The notes beneath the pieces are model-generated. The model worked only from the letters and a program-made list of their open reading frames with translations. It ran no database searches and was not told where the DNA came from. This document shows positions 30,546 to 40,749 of a stretch of DNA of 64,000 bases, in pieces. The position numbers and the translations under genes were made by a program. The stretch is from Leptospira interrogans serovar Manilae. GTDB lineage: Bacteria; Spirochaetota; Leptospiria; Leptospirales; Leptospiraceae. Location: the NCBI GenBank assembly GCA_945887855.1, contig CAMCZP010000009.1:1-64000 (forward strand), given 5' to 3'. Every line of letters begins with the position of its first letter. The stretch's first letter is position 1.

Positions 30546-31593
30546 ACGCTCATCCATTAGAAAATATTTTCTTGGAATAAAGTTTTTATCAGGTTACGTT
30601 GTATCTCCAAATACAAACCTTATCTCTGTTCGGGAAGAACAATTTATAGATTCCGAATCTGGTCGATCATACAGAGTTAAGATTCTACATCCAAAATCAA
30701 AAATAAATACAAAACTACCGGGAGTCCTCCTTCTTCATGGAATGAACAAACAAGGAATTGATGACTCCCGTATTCTTCATCTTGCAAACATAATCACAGA
30801 TATGGGATACACTACAATCCTTCCTGAAATCCCAGAGGTTACTGAGCTACAGATCAATGAGTCCACATTGGACTCTGTTTACCATGCATTATGTAGCGTA
30901 GTAGAAAGAAATGACCTTTTTTTGGACAAAAGATTGGGATTTTTTTCTGTCAGCTTCTGTGGAGGGATTGGTTTGATTACAATATCTAAACCAAAGTTAA
31001 AAGACAAAATTTCTGCAATAGTAACGATTGGTGCTTATTCGCATTTTGGAAGCACCATTCCCTTTGTAATGGATAATTACGAAGAGGATAACTATGGTAC
31101 CTGCATTTTTTTTCATAATTATATAGATTTTTTTGATAAATCCGCTAAAAATTTAAAAATTTACTTCTATGAAGCAGCAATGGATAATGGTCTAAAAAGA
31201 ACTGGGGAAAATGCTATTGCACCAAAAGTATTTTTAACCCTAAATGAAAAAGAATTAGAACTTTATCGGCGAATTCATGAAGATAAAGAATTTAGAAAAA
31301 ATCTTTTTGAAGAGTTTCGTCTAAATTCTAAGTCTTTAATAGACTATTTATCTCCGATAAATTATCTTGAGAAGATAATATCATCAATTAGTTTAGTGCA
31401 TGGGAAGGGGGATCTTGTGATTCCTGAAATTGAATCTCAAGAACTAGCAAAAGAACTTGATAAACTCAAGAAGCCCTACAAACTTGAGATAACAAGGCTT
31501 TTATCCCATGGTGACACACTGCCAATTTGGAAGCAAATACCTGGAATTCCAGGATTGGCATCAGCATTTGGTTATTTTTTTACAAATATATAA
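30535..31593 (+). CDS. Alpha/beta hydrolase
   Basis: GVLLLHGMNKQG; nucleophile-elbow region GFFSVSFCGGIGL; late VHGKGDLVIP and LSHGD motifs. Confidence 0.82.
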   Translation: MSIERSSIRKYFLGIKFLSGYVVSPNTNLISVREEQFIDSESGRSYRVKILHPKSKINTKLPGVLLLHGMNKQGIDDSRILHLANIITDMGYTTILPEIPEVTELQINESTLDSVYHALCSVVERNDLFLDKRLGFFSVSFCGGIGLITISKPKLKDKISAIVTIGAYSHFGSTIPFVMDNYEEDNYGTCIFFHNYIDFFDKSAKNLKIYFYEAAMDNGLKRTGENAIAPKVFLTLNEKELELYRRIHEDKEFRKNLFEEFRLNSKSLIDYLSPINYLEKIISSISLVHGKGDLVIPEIESQELAKELDKLKKPYKLEITRLLSHGDTLPIWKQIPGIPGLASAFGYFFTNI

Positions 31594-31614
31594 ATATAAA
31601 TCAGAGTAGAGGAA

Positions 31615-33144
31615 ATGGCAGTAGAAGACGGAAAAAAAGAAAATAAGGGAAATTCCCCAGTAAGTTCTGATCCAATTGCCCACATGAAAGTGGAGATAGT
31701 CTCGGGTAATATGGAGGCTTACTTTACTCTCAATACAGAAGGTATGGATTTCAGTCAAATTGAAACAACTGTTATTTATAACTACCTTACTAACAATACG
31801 AAACTGTACTCGGAGCTAATTGATTACAATAAGATCAATGAAGTGATAGCTACCGTTAAGAAGATCAAAAGCGGTGCCATCAAAGATACGTCTATTCGGG
31901 TAGTGATAGCGAAAGGTGTTCCCCTCACAGAAGGGCTAGATGGTTGGATAAAATATTACCACCCCCATAACCAACGGGTTGTGATTGGAGCTGATGGCAA
32001 AGCTGATTTTAGAAACTTAGAAAAGTACATTACAATCAAACAAGGTGAGAAGATAGCCACTGTATTCCAAGGAGTTCCAGGAAAACCGGGTAGAGATGTA
32101 ATCGGTATAGAGATTTTTCCCAAAGCAATCAAAAAACCAAAGATTGAAATTGGGGTAAATATCACTTCTGAAACCATAATCTCACAAGAAGAACCAGATA
32201 AGATTTATAATGAATTCAGTGCTTCGTGTGATGGAGTTTTGATTTCCAATGATGATTCCATTCAGGTATCAGAAGAGCTTCGCCTGACAACAAATGTTGG
32301 TATCTCCACTGGAAATATTAACTACCAGGGTAGTATTACAGTTGAAGGCTCCATAGAAGAAGGTGCAAAGGTAGTATGCACTGGGATGCTCATGGTCAAT
32401 GAAAACGTTGAGTCCAGTGACCTTGATATAGGCCAGGATATGAGTGTCAAAGGTGGAATTAAGCTAAAAAATCGTGGAATCATTAAGGTTAAAGGAAACC
32501 TTCGGTCAAAATTCATAGAAAATGCTATCCTAGAAGTAGATGGGGATGTAATTGTAGAAGGCTCCATACTAAACTCAAAAATTTACTGTTTGGGCAGTGT
32601 ACTTCTAATTGGAGCAACCAGTGGGATTTTAGGTTCGGAAATCATTGTGTTTGGTAGTGTTTCCACGGTTAACTTGGGTTCTACTGCAGGACTCGATGTG
32701 GTCATTGATATGGGCTACCATTATAAAAATGATAAGCTCTACAATGAAATTGGAAACATGATAAAAAATTCCGACAAAGAACTCGCTACCCTAGTTCCTC
32801 AAGTTCAGCAAATGAATAACATTATCAAGCAAAGTCGGGGCAAGCTAGATGAAGATAGAAAAAGAAAGTATAAAGAATTAATTGATACATTTAAACAAAA
32901 GAATGAATTACACCGCCGATTGGTCAATAAACAAGAAGAGTTAAAAACTTCTAGATTCAACTCCGATAAAATCAATTTAATTGTAAAGGGAGCTGGGTAT
33001 ACAGGTGCAACAATTAAGTATCGTAGACAGGTTGAAAAAATATCTGTGGTACAGTCTGCATTTATGATGAATTTCTATCCCGGACAAGACCATTCTCCAA
33101 TGACAGGACTGAGTACAGTAGCAAGTAAAAAATCTAAGGCATAA
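31615..33144 (+). CDS. FapA / DUF342 family protein
   Basis: VVIGADGKADFRN, GEKIATVFQGVPGKPGRDVIG, INYQGSITVEGSIEEGAKVVCTGMLMVNENVESSDLDIGQDMSVKGGI, parallel beta-helix-like repeats. Confidence 0.9.
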   Translation: MAVEDGKKENKGNSPVSSDPIAHMKVEIVSGNMEAYFTLNTEGMDFSQIETTVIYNYLTNNTKLYSELIDYNKINEVIATVKKIKSGAIKDTSIRVVIAKGVPLTEGLDGWIKYYHPHNQRVVIGADGKADFRNLEKYITIKQGEKIATVFQGVPGKPGRDVIGIEIFPKAIKKPKIEIGVNITSETIISQEEPDKIYNEFSASCDGVLISNDDSIQVSEELRLTTNVGISTGNINYQGSITVEGSIEEGAKVVCTGMLMVNENVESSDLDIGQDMSVKGGIKLKNRGIIKVKGNLRSKFIENAILEVDGDVIVEGSILNSKIYCLGSVLLIGATSGILGSEIIVFGSVSTVNLGSTAGLDVVIDMGYHYKNDKLYNEIGNMIKNSDKELATLVPQVQQMNNIIKQSRGKLDEDRKRKYKELIDTFKQKNELHRRLVNKQEELKTSRFNSDKINLIVKGAGYTGATIKYRRQVEKISVVQSAFMMNFYPGQDHSPMTGLSTVASKKSKA

Positions 33145-33242
33145 ACACTAAATGGTTTCTACATAACTCTTCTTCTCTAATTGGAAACAGTAACATATGA
33201 TTTCATTCCTACCTAATAAATCTAAATCTACAAATAGGGCAT

Positions 33243-33986
33243 ATGCATAAAAAAGTAATCGTAATTGGTGCTTCCAGTGGAATTGGTTCAGAGATAGCAA
33301 AAGAGCATCTCAAAAAAGGTAACCATGTAGTGCTTGTAGCACGAAGAACAGAAGAAATACAAAATAGAATTCTGGAATGTGGAGAATTGCCACCTAGCTC
33401 TAGGGCTCATATTTTAACACATGATGTTGCAGACACTCAAACTACCCCAAGTTTATTTTCTAAAGCAATTGAACTCTTAGATGGATTAGATGAAATCTAT
33501 TTTGCATCTGGAATTATGCACAAAGTAGAAATAGATGAGTACAATACGAATTTAGATCTACAAATGATAGAGGTCAATCTCTGTGGAGCAATTGCTTGGT
33601 TGAATCCTGCTGCTGCATTCTTTAGTAAAAAAGGAAGTGGTAAAATCATAGGAATTTCCTCTATAGCTGGTGATAGAGGAAGAGTAGGAAATCCTGTTTA
33701 CAATACATCCAAAGCAGCCTTAAATACATACTTAGAAGGATTGCGGAATAGACTCTCAAAAAAAGGAGTCTTGGTTTTAACTATCAAACCTGGTTTCATC
33801 GACACAGCAATGACCAAAGGTATGAAGGGTTTATTTTGGGTGATAAGTGCAAATAAAGCAGCTTCCATAATCATAGATTCTGCAGAATCTGGAAAAGAAG
33901 ATATATATGTTCCTTCTAGATGGTGGTTAGTGGGATTTATAATAAAAAATATTCCATCCTTTATTTTTAAGAAATTAAGTGTATGA
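33243..33986 (+). CDS. SDR-family oxidoreductase, DprE2-like
   Basis: [56 protein letters not shown] (YxxxK); [14 protein letters not shown]-terminal [24 protein letters not shown]. Confidence 0.88.
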   Translation: MHKKVIVIGASSGIGSEIAKEHLKKGNHVVLVARRTEEIQNRILECGELPPSSRAHILTHDVADTQTTPSLFSKAIELLDGLDEIYFASGIMHKVEIDEYNTNLDLQMIEVNLCGAIAWLNPAAAFFSKKGSGKIIGISSIAGDRGRVGNPVYNTSKAALNTYLEGLRNRLSKKGVLVLTIKPGFIDTAMTKGMKGLFWVISANKAASIIIDSAESGKEDIYVPSRWWLVGFIIKNIPSFIFKKLSV

Positions 33987-35413
33987 CTAATTCTAATTCA
34001 TCTCTATCAATTATAATACCTGAATCAAGTGTTGTTCAATCCTGGGGGATGACACATACTGTTATAGTTCCTGTAATGACCCCAACAACATTAGAGGAAA
34101 TAAAATCTATTTTTTCCTATGCAAAAGTGCATAAACTAAAAGTTGCCTTTCGTGGAGGGGGATGTAGTTACGGAGATGCATCCATAATAGATGATGGAAT
34201 TATTCTCGATATGAGTAAGTTCAATAAAATCTTGGATGGAGAGTGTAGAGATGGTGTCATCTTAGCACAATCTGGAGTGACCATCCAGCAACTCTGGGAA
34301 ACAGCCGTAGAAAAAGGATACTGGCCTCCCGTAGTGAGTGGGACAATGTTTCCAACTTTGGGTGGAGCTCTCTCTATGAACATACATGGGAAAAATAATT
34401 TTTGCATGGGTCCCATTGGTGAACATATACTAGAATTTACTCTTTTAACTCCTGAGGGAAACTTATTAACCTGTAGCCCAGAACAAAACAAAGATATTTT
34501 TTATTCTGCAATTGGTGGGTTGGGAATGCTTGGATGCTTTATAGATATCAAGATCAAATTGAAAAAAATATATTCTGGTAAGCTCAGTGTTACACCTGCC
34601 CCCATTCACTCACTAGAAGAAATGATTGAATACTTTGAAAAAAATTATAAAACTTCTGACTATCTTGTTGGATGGATAGATGCTTTCGCTTCTGGTACCT
34701 CTTTGGGAAGAGGTCAAATTCATAAAGGAAATTATATTCCTGAAAATGAAGATCCTAATTTTCTAGAAAATCGCAAAGTGATTCATCAACATCTTCCATC
34801 TAAATTTTTTGGTATCGTACCTAAATCTTGGATGTGGCTCTTTATGTACCCATTTTCAAATCGATTTGGAATGAAGTTTATCAATTCTTTGAAATTCCTC
34901 TCTGGAACACTCTTATCTAAGCCATACAAACAGGGGCATGCAGAATATGCTTTCTTATTAGACTACGTTCCTAATTGGAAATATATTTACAAGCCAGGGA
35001 GCATGATCCAATACCAAGTATTTATTCCTAAAGAAGATGCTCTCAAAAGTATGAAAGAAATTTTAGAGCTCTGTCAAAAAAGAAATATTGTGTCCTACTT
35101 GGCAGTTTTTAAAAAGCACAGAAAAGATAATTTTTTACTTAGCCACAGTGTGGATGGTTATTCTTTAGCTCTAGATTTTCCTGTGACAGAAGATACAAAA
35201 AGTAAAATTTGGGAATTAGCATATGAGTTGGATGCAATAGTTGTAAATAATAAAGGAAAATTTTATTTTGCAAAAGATAGCACATTGAGACCGGTCATTG
35301 CAGAGAAAATCTTTAAAAAAGAAGTTATGGATACATTTAAAAAAATCAAAGACAGATTGGATCCCAGTCATATTTTATTAACAGATTTATACCATAGGAT
35401 ATTTCTTTCATAA
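33983..35413 (+). CDS. FAD-binding oxidase, DprE1-like
   Basis: [66 protein letters not shown]-terminal [11 protein letters not shown]...GKFYFAKDS...LDPSHIL. Confidence 0.9.
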   Translation: MTNSNSSLSIIIPESSVVQSWGMTHTVIVPVMTPTTLEEIKSIFSYAKVHKLKVAFRGGGCSYGDASIIDDGIILDMSKFNKILDGECRDGVILAQSGVTIQQLWETAVEKGYWPPVVSGTMFPTLGGALSMNIHGKNNFCMGPIGEHILEFTLLTPEGNLLTCSPEQNKDIFYSAIGGLGMLGCFIDIKIKLKKIYSGKLSVTPAPIHSLEEMIEYFEKNYKTSDYLVGWIDAFASGTSLGRGQIHKGNYIPENEDPNFLENRKVIHQHLPSKFFGIVPKSWMWLFMYPFSNRFGMKFINSLKFLSGTLLSKPYKQGHAEYAFLLDYVPNWKYIYKPGSMIQYQVFIPKEDALKSMKEILELCQKRNIVSYLAVFKKHRKDNFLLSHSVDGYSLALDFPVTEDTKSKIWELAYELDAIVVNNKGKFYFAKDSTLRPVIAEKIFKKEVMDTFKKIKDRLDPSHILLTDLYHRIFLS

Positions 35414-35414
35414 T

Positions 35415-35837
35415 ATGTTTAAAGGTTTTATAGTTGCATTGTTTTTTTGGATGTCTTTAGCGGCAGGTGTTCATTTTGGAATGCCAAAGTACTTTGAAGT
35501 TCCATTTGGAAGTTATTTAGAATTAAATTATTTGTTTATAGCATCCGTACCAATGGTTGCCATTGGAAGTATTTTAGGTGGTATTGCAAAAGTTACATAT
35601 ACAGATAGATTTAAAAAGTTACTTCTAATCTGTTTATTTTTAGTTTATTTGTCGTGTTTATTTTTTTCAAGTTATGAAGTTATGATTTCTAAATCAATAT
35701 ACCAAACCGGCTCTGATAGGTTGATTGCTATTTTAGTGATTGGAAGCAATAATTTTTTATTGTATGGATTTATGTTCTTGCCTATTATTCTTTTGGAAGT
35801 ATTCTTAGTAGATATGTTTTGCCCACCTGTTTACTAA
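35415..35837 (+). CDS. Small multi-pass membrane protein in the DprE-like cluster
   Basis: 140 aa, about four hydrophobic segments; starts 2 nt after the preceding gene. Confidence 0.75.
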   Translation: MFKGFIVALFFWMSLAAGVHFGMPKYFEVPFGSYLELNYLFIASVPMVAIGSILGGIAKVTYTDRFKKLLLICLFLVYLSCLFFSSYEVMISKSIYQTGSDRLIAILVIGSNNFLLYGFMFLPIILLEVFLVDMFCPPVY

Positions 35838-35847
35838 GGAGATATTG

Positions 35848-36939
35848 ATGGAAGAAAAATCTATTCTATCCTCAGATCCAAATAATTTAAATTCTGAACT
35901 ATCTCCAACTGAGAAACAAAAAGTTCAAGAAATATCTAAATCAATTAATTTGAACGATTCACAAGGTATCATCCAGTATGGAGTGAGTGTTCAAACTAAA
36001 ATCTCTGAGTTTTCAGATAATGTACTACAAGAAATTCAATCCAAAGATGCAGGACAATCAGGTGAAATTTTAAATAATCTAATGCTAAAAATTAAAGAGA
36101 TGGATATTGGAAGTCTCTCTACTGAAGAAAGTTTTTTAGCAAAAGTGCCCATTCTTTCAGGATTTGTAAGTTCCACTAAAAAGTTTATTTCACGTTATGA
36201 AAAAGTAAGTTTCCAAATTGAGAAAATTATTGATGAGCTTCACAGTTCGAGAACTAATCTATTAAAAGACATCCAACTACTCGAAGGGCTTTATAATAAA
36301 AATTTTGAGTACTACAAAGAGCTTTATTTGTACATAATTGCAGGTGAGCTAAAACTCAAAGAGCTAATAGAAATTACCATCCCGGATATAAAAGGAAAGG
36401 CAGAAAAATCAAAAGATCCGTTAGACGCACAAAAGTATCAGGATCTTATGCAGATGGTTAATCGTTTTGAAAAAAAGATACATGATCTAAAACTAAGTAA
36501 GACTTTATCTTTTCAAATGGCTCCTCAAATACGACTGATTCAAAATAACAATCAACTCCTAATAGAAAAAATACAAACATCTATTTTAAATACTATCCCA
36601 CTTTGGAAAAATCACATAGTAATAGCTATAGGTTTAGTAAGACAAAAAAAAGCATTGGATGCCCAAAAAGAAATAACAAATGCAACCAATGAAATGCTCA
36701 CTAAAAATTCCGAACTCCTCAAAATAGGAAGCATAGAAATTGCTAAAGAATCAGAACGTGGAATTGTTGATATTGAAACTCTAAAAAAGATTAATGATGA
36801 TCTAATTAATACGATTGACGAAACTTTAAAGATCCAAATGGAAGGAAAACAAAAAAGAATTTCTGCAGAAACTGAATTAAATAAACTAGAAGTTGATCTA
36901 AAACAAAGACTCATAGAAGCAAAAAATCAACTTCAATGA
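35848..36939 (+). CDS. TelA/KlaA-family (toxic anion resistance) protein
   Basis: LAKVPILSGFVSSTKKFISRYEKVSFQIEKIIDELHSSRTNLLKDIQLLEGLYNKNFEYYKELYLYIIAGELKL; QMAPQIRLIQNNNQLLIEKIQTSILNTIPLWKNHIVIAIG. Confidence 0.9.
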   Translation: MEEKSILSSDPNNLNSELSPTEKQKVQEISKSINLNDSQGIIQYGVSVQTKISEFSDNVLQEIQSKDAGQSGEILNNLMLKIKEMDIGSLSTEESFLAKVPILSGFVSSTKKFISRYEKVSFQIEKIIDELHSSRTNLLKDIQLLEGLYNKNFEYYKELYLYIIAGELKLKELIEITIPDIKGKAEKSKDPLDAQKYQDLMQMVNRFEKKIHDLKLSKTLSFQMAPQIRLIQNNNQLLIEKIQTSILNTIPLWKNHIVIAIGLVRQKKALDAQKEITNATNEMLTKNSELLKIGSIEIAKESERGIVDIETLKKINDDLINTIDETLKIQMEGKQKRISAETELNKLEVDLKQRLIEAKNQLQ

Positions 36940-37844
36940 AAGAAACACTCCCTGCTCCCATAAACAAAGAAGAAATTGTTTGGGCAAGGTATGCACATGT
37001 AAGTTCTCTTTTGACATACATCCTTGCTATCACACCTTTCTTACATTTACATGAAGGAGCGGTTTTTTCTATACTCGTTCCTATTTTTATTTTAATTTTT
37101 CAAAGAAAATCTGATTATGTAGTTGAGCAAGCTGTAGAAGCAGGATATTTTCAATTGCTATTGGCTGGGATGTTTTGGGCAGTGCCAGAACTTTTTCCAT
37201 ATACAAATGCAGTTGACTCTTTTAATATATTTAAACTATTTAGATTTATAGCATATATAGGAATAGGAACTATACATTTCATCACCCTTGGTTGGTCAGT
37301 CATTTCCATATCTTATGGAAAGTCATACAATCATTTTTTATCACCTTTTAAATCTTTATTTACTTCATTAAAAAAAAGGAAGATAGAAAAATCAATTGTC
37401 AATAACAAACTCGATGATTTATCTCAAAAAATGTACTACGATGTCAAAGAAAGTATAGAAAAAAAAATTGAAATATTTAATAAATTAAAGGTACAAAACT
37501 CTGATTCAAATATAAAACAGAAACTAAATAAAATTAATATTTCATTATCTAAACTCATTGATGCACTAAAGAATGATCCAAGTGAATTTATAAATTCAAG
37601 ACACTTCTTAAATTATATTTTAGATTCTCTTTCCACAATTTTACAGAAGTATTATGAATTAAATAAAATTGAAGTTAAAGATGAAACAATCAAAAGTTCT
37701 CTACATAAAGTTCCTTCCGTCTTAGATTCTATAGGTGATTCTATAGATAAGTACCAACAAAAAATTATGGAAAAAACTGTAATGCAATTAGATACAGAAA
37801 TTGAAGTTATGAAAAAAACTATAGATATGGAATTCTTTAAATAG
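36936..37844 (+). CDS. Membrane protein with coiled-coil tail, possible XpaC-like TelA partner
   Basis: N-terminal DUF4870-like TMs (ARYAHVSSLLTYILAITPFLHLHEGAVFSILVP), helical C-terminus; overlaps telA by 4 nt. Confidence 0.65.
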   Translation: MKETLPAPINKEEIVWARYAHVSSLLTYILAITPFLHLHEGAVFSILVPIFILIFQRKSDYVVEQAVEAGYFQLLLAGMFWAVPELFPYTNAVDSFNIFKLFRFIAYIGIGTIHFITLGWSVISISYGKSYNHFLSPFKSLFTSLKKRKIEKSIVNNKLDDLSQKMYYDVKESIEKKIEIFNKLKVQNSDSNIKQKLNKINISLSKLIDALKNDPSEFINSRHFLNYILDSLSTILQKYYELNKIEVKDETIKSSLHKVPSVLDSIGDSIDKYQQKIMEKTVMQLDTEIEVMKKTIDMEFFK

Positions 37845-38430
37845 TTGTTCTAGATTTTATAGCAATGCCCAGAGTATATTGATCAGCATATTCCAATGTA
37901 CTACCAACTGTAACTCCATGTGCAATACGAGTGATTTTAACAGGTGTATCTTTGAGTAAACTTGAGATATATGATGCAGTAGCATTTCCTTCAAGTGTTG
38001 GATTGGTAGCTATCAATAATTCTTCTACAGGAAAGTCTTTTATTCTTTGTAAAAGTTCCATAATTCTAAGTTTTTCGGGACCTATTCCATCTAGTGGAGA
38101 AATCACGCCGTTTAAGACGTGGTATTTTCCTCTGATTTCTCCTGTTTTTTCAAGAAAAAATATATCCTCTGATTTTTCTACTACGCAAATTATAGCAGAA
38201 GATCTTTTCGGAGATTCACAAATCTCACAAATTTGCTTTTCTGTCATACCACCACAAATTTCACAAAAAGTGATACTATCCCGAACAAGCTGTAAATTAT
38301 TTAAGAAATCTTTAAAAGCCTTTGGTTCCATTCTTAAGAGATGAAACCCAATTCTCAGTGCACTTTTTCTTCCAATCCCTGGAAGCGATGTCAAAGTAGT
38401 GAGCAGGCGATCGAGAATCTTCTCAGTCAC
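37837..38430 (-). CDS. recR: Recombination mediator protein RecR
   Basis: LTSLPGIGRKSALRIGFHLL, zinc finger CEICGGMTEKQICEIC, TOPRIM VVEKSEDIFFLEKTGEIRGKYHVLNGVISPLDGIGPE. Confidence 0.97.
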   Translation of the reverse strand: MTEKILDRLLTTLTSLPGIGRKSALRIGFHLLRMEPKAFKDFLNNLQLVRDSITFCEICGGMTEKQICEICESPKRSSAIICVVEKSEDIFFLEKTGEIRGKYHVLNGVISPLDGIGPEKLRIMELLQRIKDFPVEELLIATNPTLEGNATASYISSLLKDTPVKITRIAHGVTVGSTLEYADQYTLGIAIKSRTTI

Positions 38431-38773
38431 CGTCTAAGCCAAACATTTTTCCAATCTCACCTGGATCCATTCCACCTGTCACAGATTTTAACTCATGGGC
38501 CATAGCTTCTTTTGATTTTTTGATTGCCTCATTTGTAGCGGAGATGATAAGATCTTCCATCATCTTTACATCCTCTCCCTCAAAAAGATCTTTGTTGATT
38601 TTTATATTTGTGACAACTCCATCACCACTCACTGTCACATCTACCATGCCTGCACCAGCAGTTGCACTTACACGTATCAAGGAAATCCTCTTCTGTGCGG
38701 CAGCCATATTCTTTTTCATATCTTTGACTTTTGAGTATGTATCTGCTAGTTGATCTATTTTTTTACCAAACAT
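38423..38773 (-). CDS. YbaB/EbfC nucleoid-associated protein
   Basis: SATAGAGMVDVTVSGDGVVTNIKINKDLFEGEDVKMMEDLIISATNEAIKKSKE; between dnaX and recR. Confidence 0.95.
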   Translation of the reverse strand: MFGKKIDQLADTYSKVKDMKKNMAAAQKRISLIRVSATAGAGMVDVTVSGDGVVTNIKINKDLFEGEDVKMMEDLIISATNEAIKKSKEAMAHELKSVTGGMDPGEIGKMFGLDGD

Positions 38774-38782
38774 TTTATACCT

Positions 38783-40093
38783 CTATTCTATGTCGGGGTA
38801 TTCATCTACTTCAACGCCCGAAAATGTATCTTTTATTGAACCTTCTACATCATTCACAATAGTAGTTGGTTTTACTTCCACAGTATTTTCAGGTTTTGAG
38901 ACAGGCAAGTGATTTAAATCCTTTTGCACAAGTTCCCCTAGCTCTCCAATTTTAGCCAAAACACCAGCAATTGAGGGTTTGCTTAAATCATAAAATAATT
39001 TTCTAAATTGGATTTCGAAAAAAACTTTTATTTCATAGGAGTTCCGCAGTCGGGCATTTATAAGCTTGTCATACATTGAATACACTCGATCAGAAATTAA
39101 AAGAAGGGATTCCATACGATAATCTTTGACAAAGCTTTGCATTTTTGCTGAGTCTTCAATGGAAAAATTTATACTTTCCCTAGAGACAATATTTTCTTTT
39201 AGTAATATTGAGGAGTGGATAAAGTCTAAATAGTCCCAGAGAAATTTTTTTAAATCTATTCCTTGAGTGAAAATTGTTTCCAAAATTAAAAGGGTTGCCT
39301 GGGAGTTTCTTTCCTCTAGAAGTGACCTTAGTAAATCTTGGAAAGTTTGAACTCCCCTGTACCCAATCATTTTTCCTACTAGTGAACCTGTTAACTTTCC
39401 ATCTGTAAATGTTACAGCTTGTTCCATGAAGGAAAGGGTATCGCGTACAGAACCATCCCCTTTTTTAGCTATCCAAAATAAACCTTCTCTGTCATACTCA
39501 TAGTTTTCAATTTTACAAAGTTTTTCTATGTACTCTTCTAAGAGTGCAGTGGAAACTTTTTGAAATACAAAATCTTGGCATCTGGATAGAATAGTTTCTG
39601 GAACTTTGTGGAGGTCTGTAGTTGCCAGAACAAAGACAACATGTGCAGGGGGTTCTTCTAATGTTTTCAAAAGAGCATTGAATGCCTCTGTAGTAAGCAT
39701 GTGAAACTCATCTATGATATAGACTTTATACTTTCCACCCATGGGACTAAACTGAACGCTTTCTTTTAAATCCCGGATGTTGTCTATTTTTCGATTGGTG
39801 GCGGCATCGATCTCAATCACATCCGTGGAGATCCCACGTGTAATTTCTACACAGGAATGGCACTCATTGCAAGGTTCATTTTCTATTGGATGCTCACAAT
39901 TTAACCTTTTAGCAAGAATCCGGGCTATGGTTGTTTTGCCAACACCCCTTGGACCAAAAAAGATATAAGCATGACCCACCCTATTGTGCTTGAGAGCATT
40001 TTTAATGGCATTGATAGGAATTTCTTGGTGGACGACATCCCGAAATGTTTGGGGTCGATATTTTCGTGCCAAAACTAGGTAGGGCTGACTCAT
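38783..40093 (-). CDS. dnaX: DNA polymerase III gamma/tau subunit (short, 436 aa)
   Basis: LARKYRPQTFRDVVHQE, GPRGVGKTTIARILAKRLNC, Zn motif CNECHSC, IDEFHMLTTEAFNALLKTLEEPP. Confidence 0.96.
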   Translation of the reverse strand: MSQPYLVLARKYRPQTFRDVVHQEIPINAIKNALKHNRVGHAYIFFGPRGVGKTTIARILAKRLNCEHPIENEPCNECHSCVEITRGISTDVIEIDAATNRKIDNIRDLKESVQFSPMGGKYKVYIIDEFHMLTTEAFNALLKTLEEPPAHVVFVLATTDLHKVPETILSRCQDFVFQKVSTALLEEYIEKLCKIENYEYDREGLFWIAKKGDGSVRDTLSFMEQAVTFTDGKLTGSLVGKMIGYRGVQTFQDLLRSLLEERNSQATLLILETIFTQGIDLKKFLWDYLDFIHSSILLKENIVSRESINFSIEDSAKMQSFVKDYRMESLLLISDRVYSMYDKLINARLRNSYEIKVFFEIQFRKLFYDLSKPSIAGVLAKIGELGELVQKDLNHLPVSKPENTVEVKPTTIVNDVEGSIKDTFSGVEVDEYPDIE

Positions 40094-40101
40094 AGGAATC
40101 C

Positions 40102-40186
<85 letters not shown>

Positions 40187-40408
40187 AACGAACTTCATTA
40201 TTTTTTTTTAGGGTATCGAGTCAATGAAAATAGATATTTAGTGAGGATTTCTTTTTTAGGAAACTATTTCCATTCTTTAGAAGCTTTTTTCCTGATAATT
40301 TATTTGGTCCTATAGATAGTTACAATTCACTATTTAGAATATTTATAAATTAAAACTAGCACCTATCATTTTTAAATTTTTTTTGGTACTAGATTAGGAG
40401 AATAATTC

Positions 40409-40747
40409 GTGAGCCAAAATCCAGGGGAAGTAAAAGAAATAGATGTGCAAGAACTAAAAAAATGGAAAGATTCAGGTGTTGACTTTGATTTGGTTGATGT
40501 ACGGGAACCTAATGAATACGACCTGACACACATTGGAGGGAAGCTAATTCCGCTTGGACAAGTGAGCGCAAGAACAGGAGAAATCTCTAAAGATAGAAAA
40601 GTTGTTATTATGTGCAGAAGTGGAAAACGGAGTTCCAATGCAATAGTAGAATTACAAACAAACTTTGGATATACAAATCTCTTAAACCTCAAAGGAGGAA
40701 TTTTAGCATGGTCAGCTGAAATTGATTCCAACATACCTAGGTACTAA
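40409..40747 (+). CDS. Rhodanese-domain protein
   Basis: DFDLVDVREPNEYDLTHIGGKLIPLGQV; active-site loop MCRSGKRS; GTG start with AGGAGA upstream. Confidence 0.93.
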   Translation: MSQNPGEVKEIDVQELKKWKDSGVDFDLVDVREPNEYDLTHIGGKLIPLGQVSARTGEISKDRKVVIMCRSGKRSSNAIVELQTNFGYTNLLNLKGGILAWSAEIDSNIPRY

Positions 40748-40749
40748 TA

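Noticed and set aside
39240-39256. A-rich run in dnaX (minus strand TTTAAAAAAATTT) as a programmed frameshift site
   Set aside because: Lies mid-gene within a conserved reading frame; no stimulatory structure or long alternative frame was identified.
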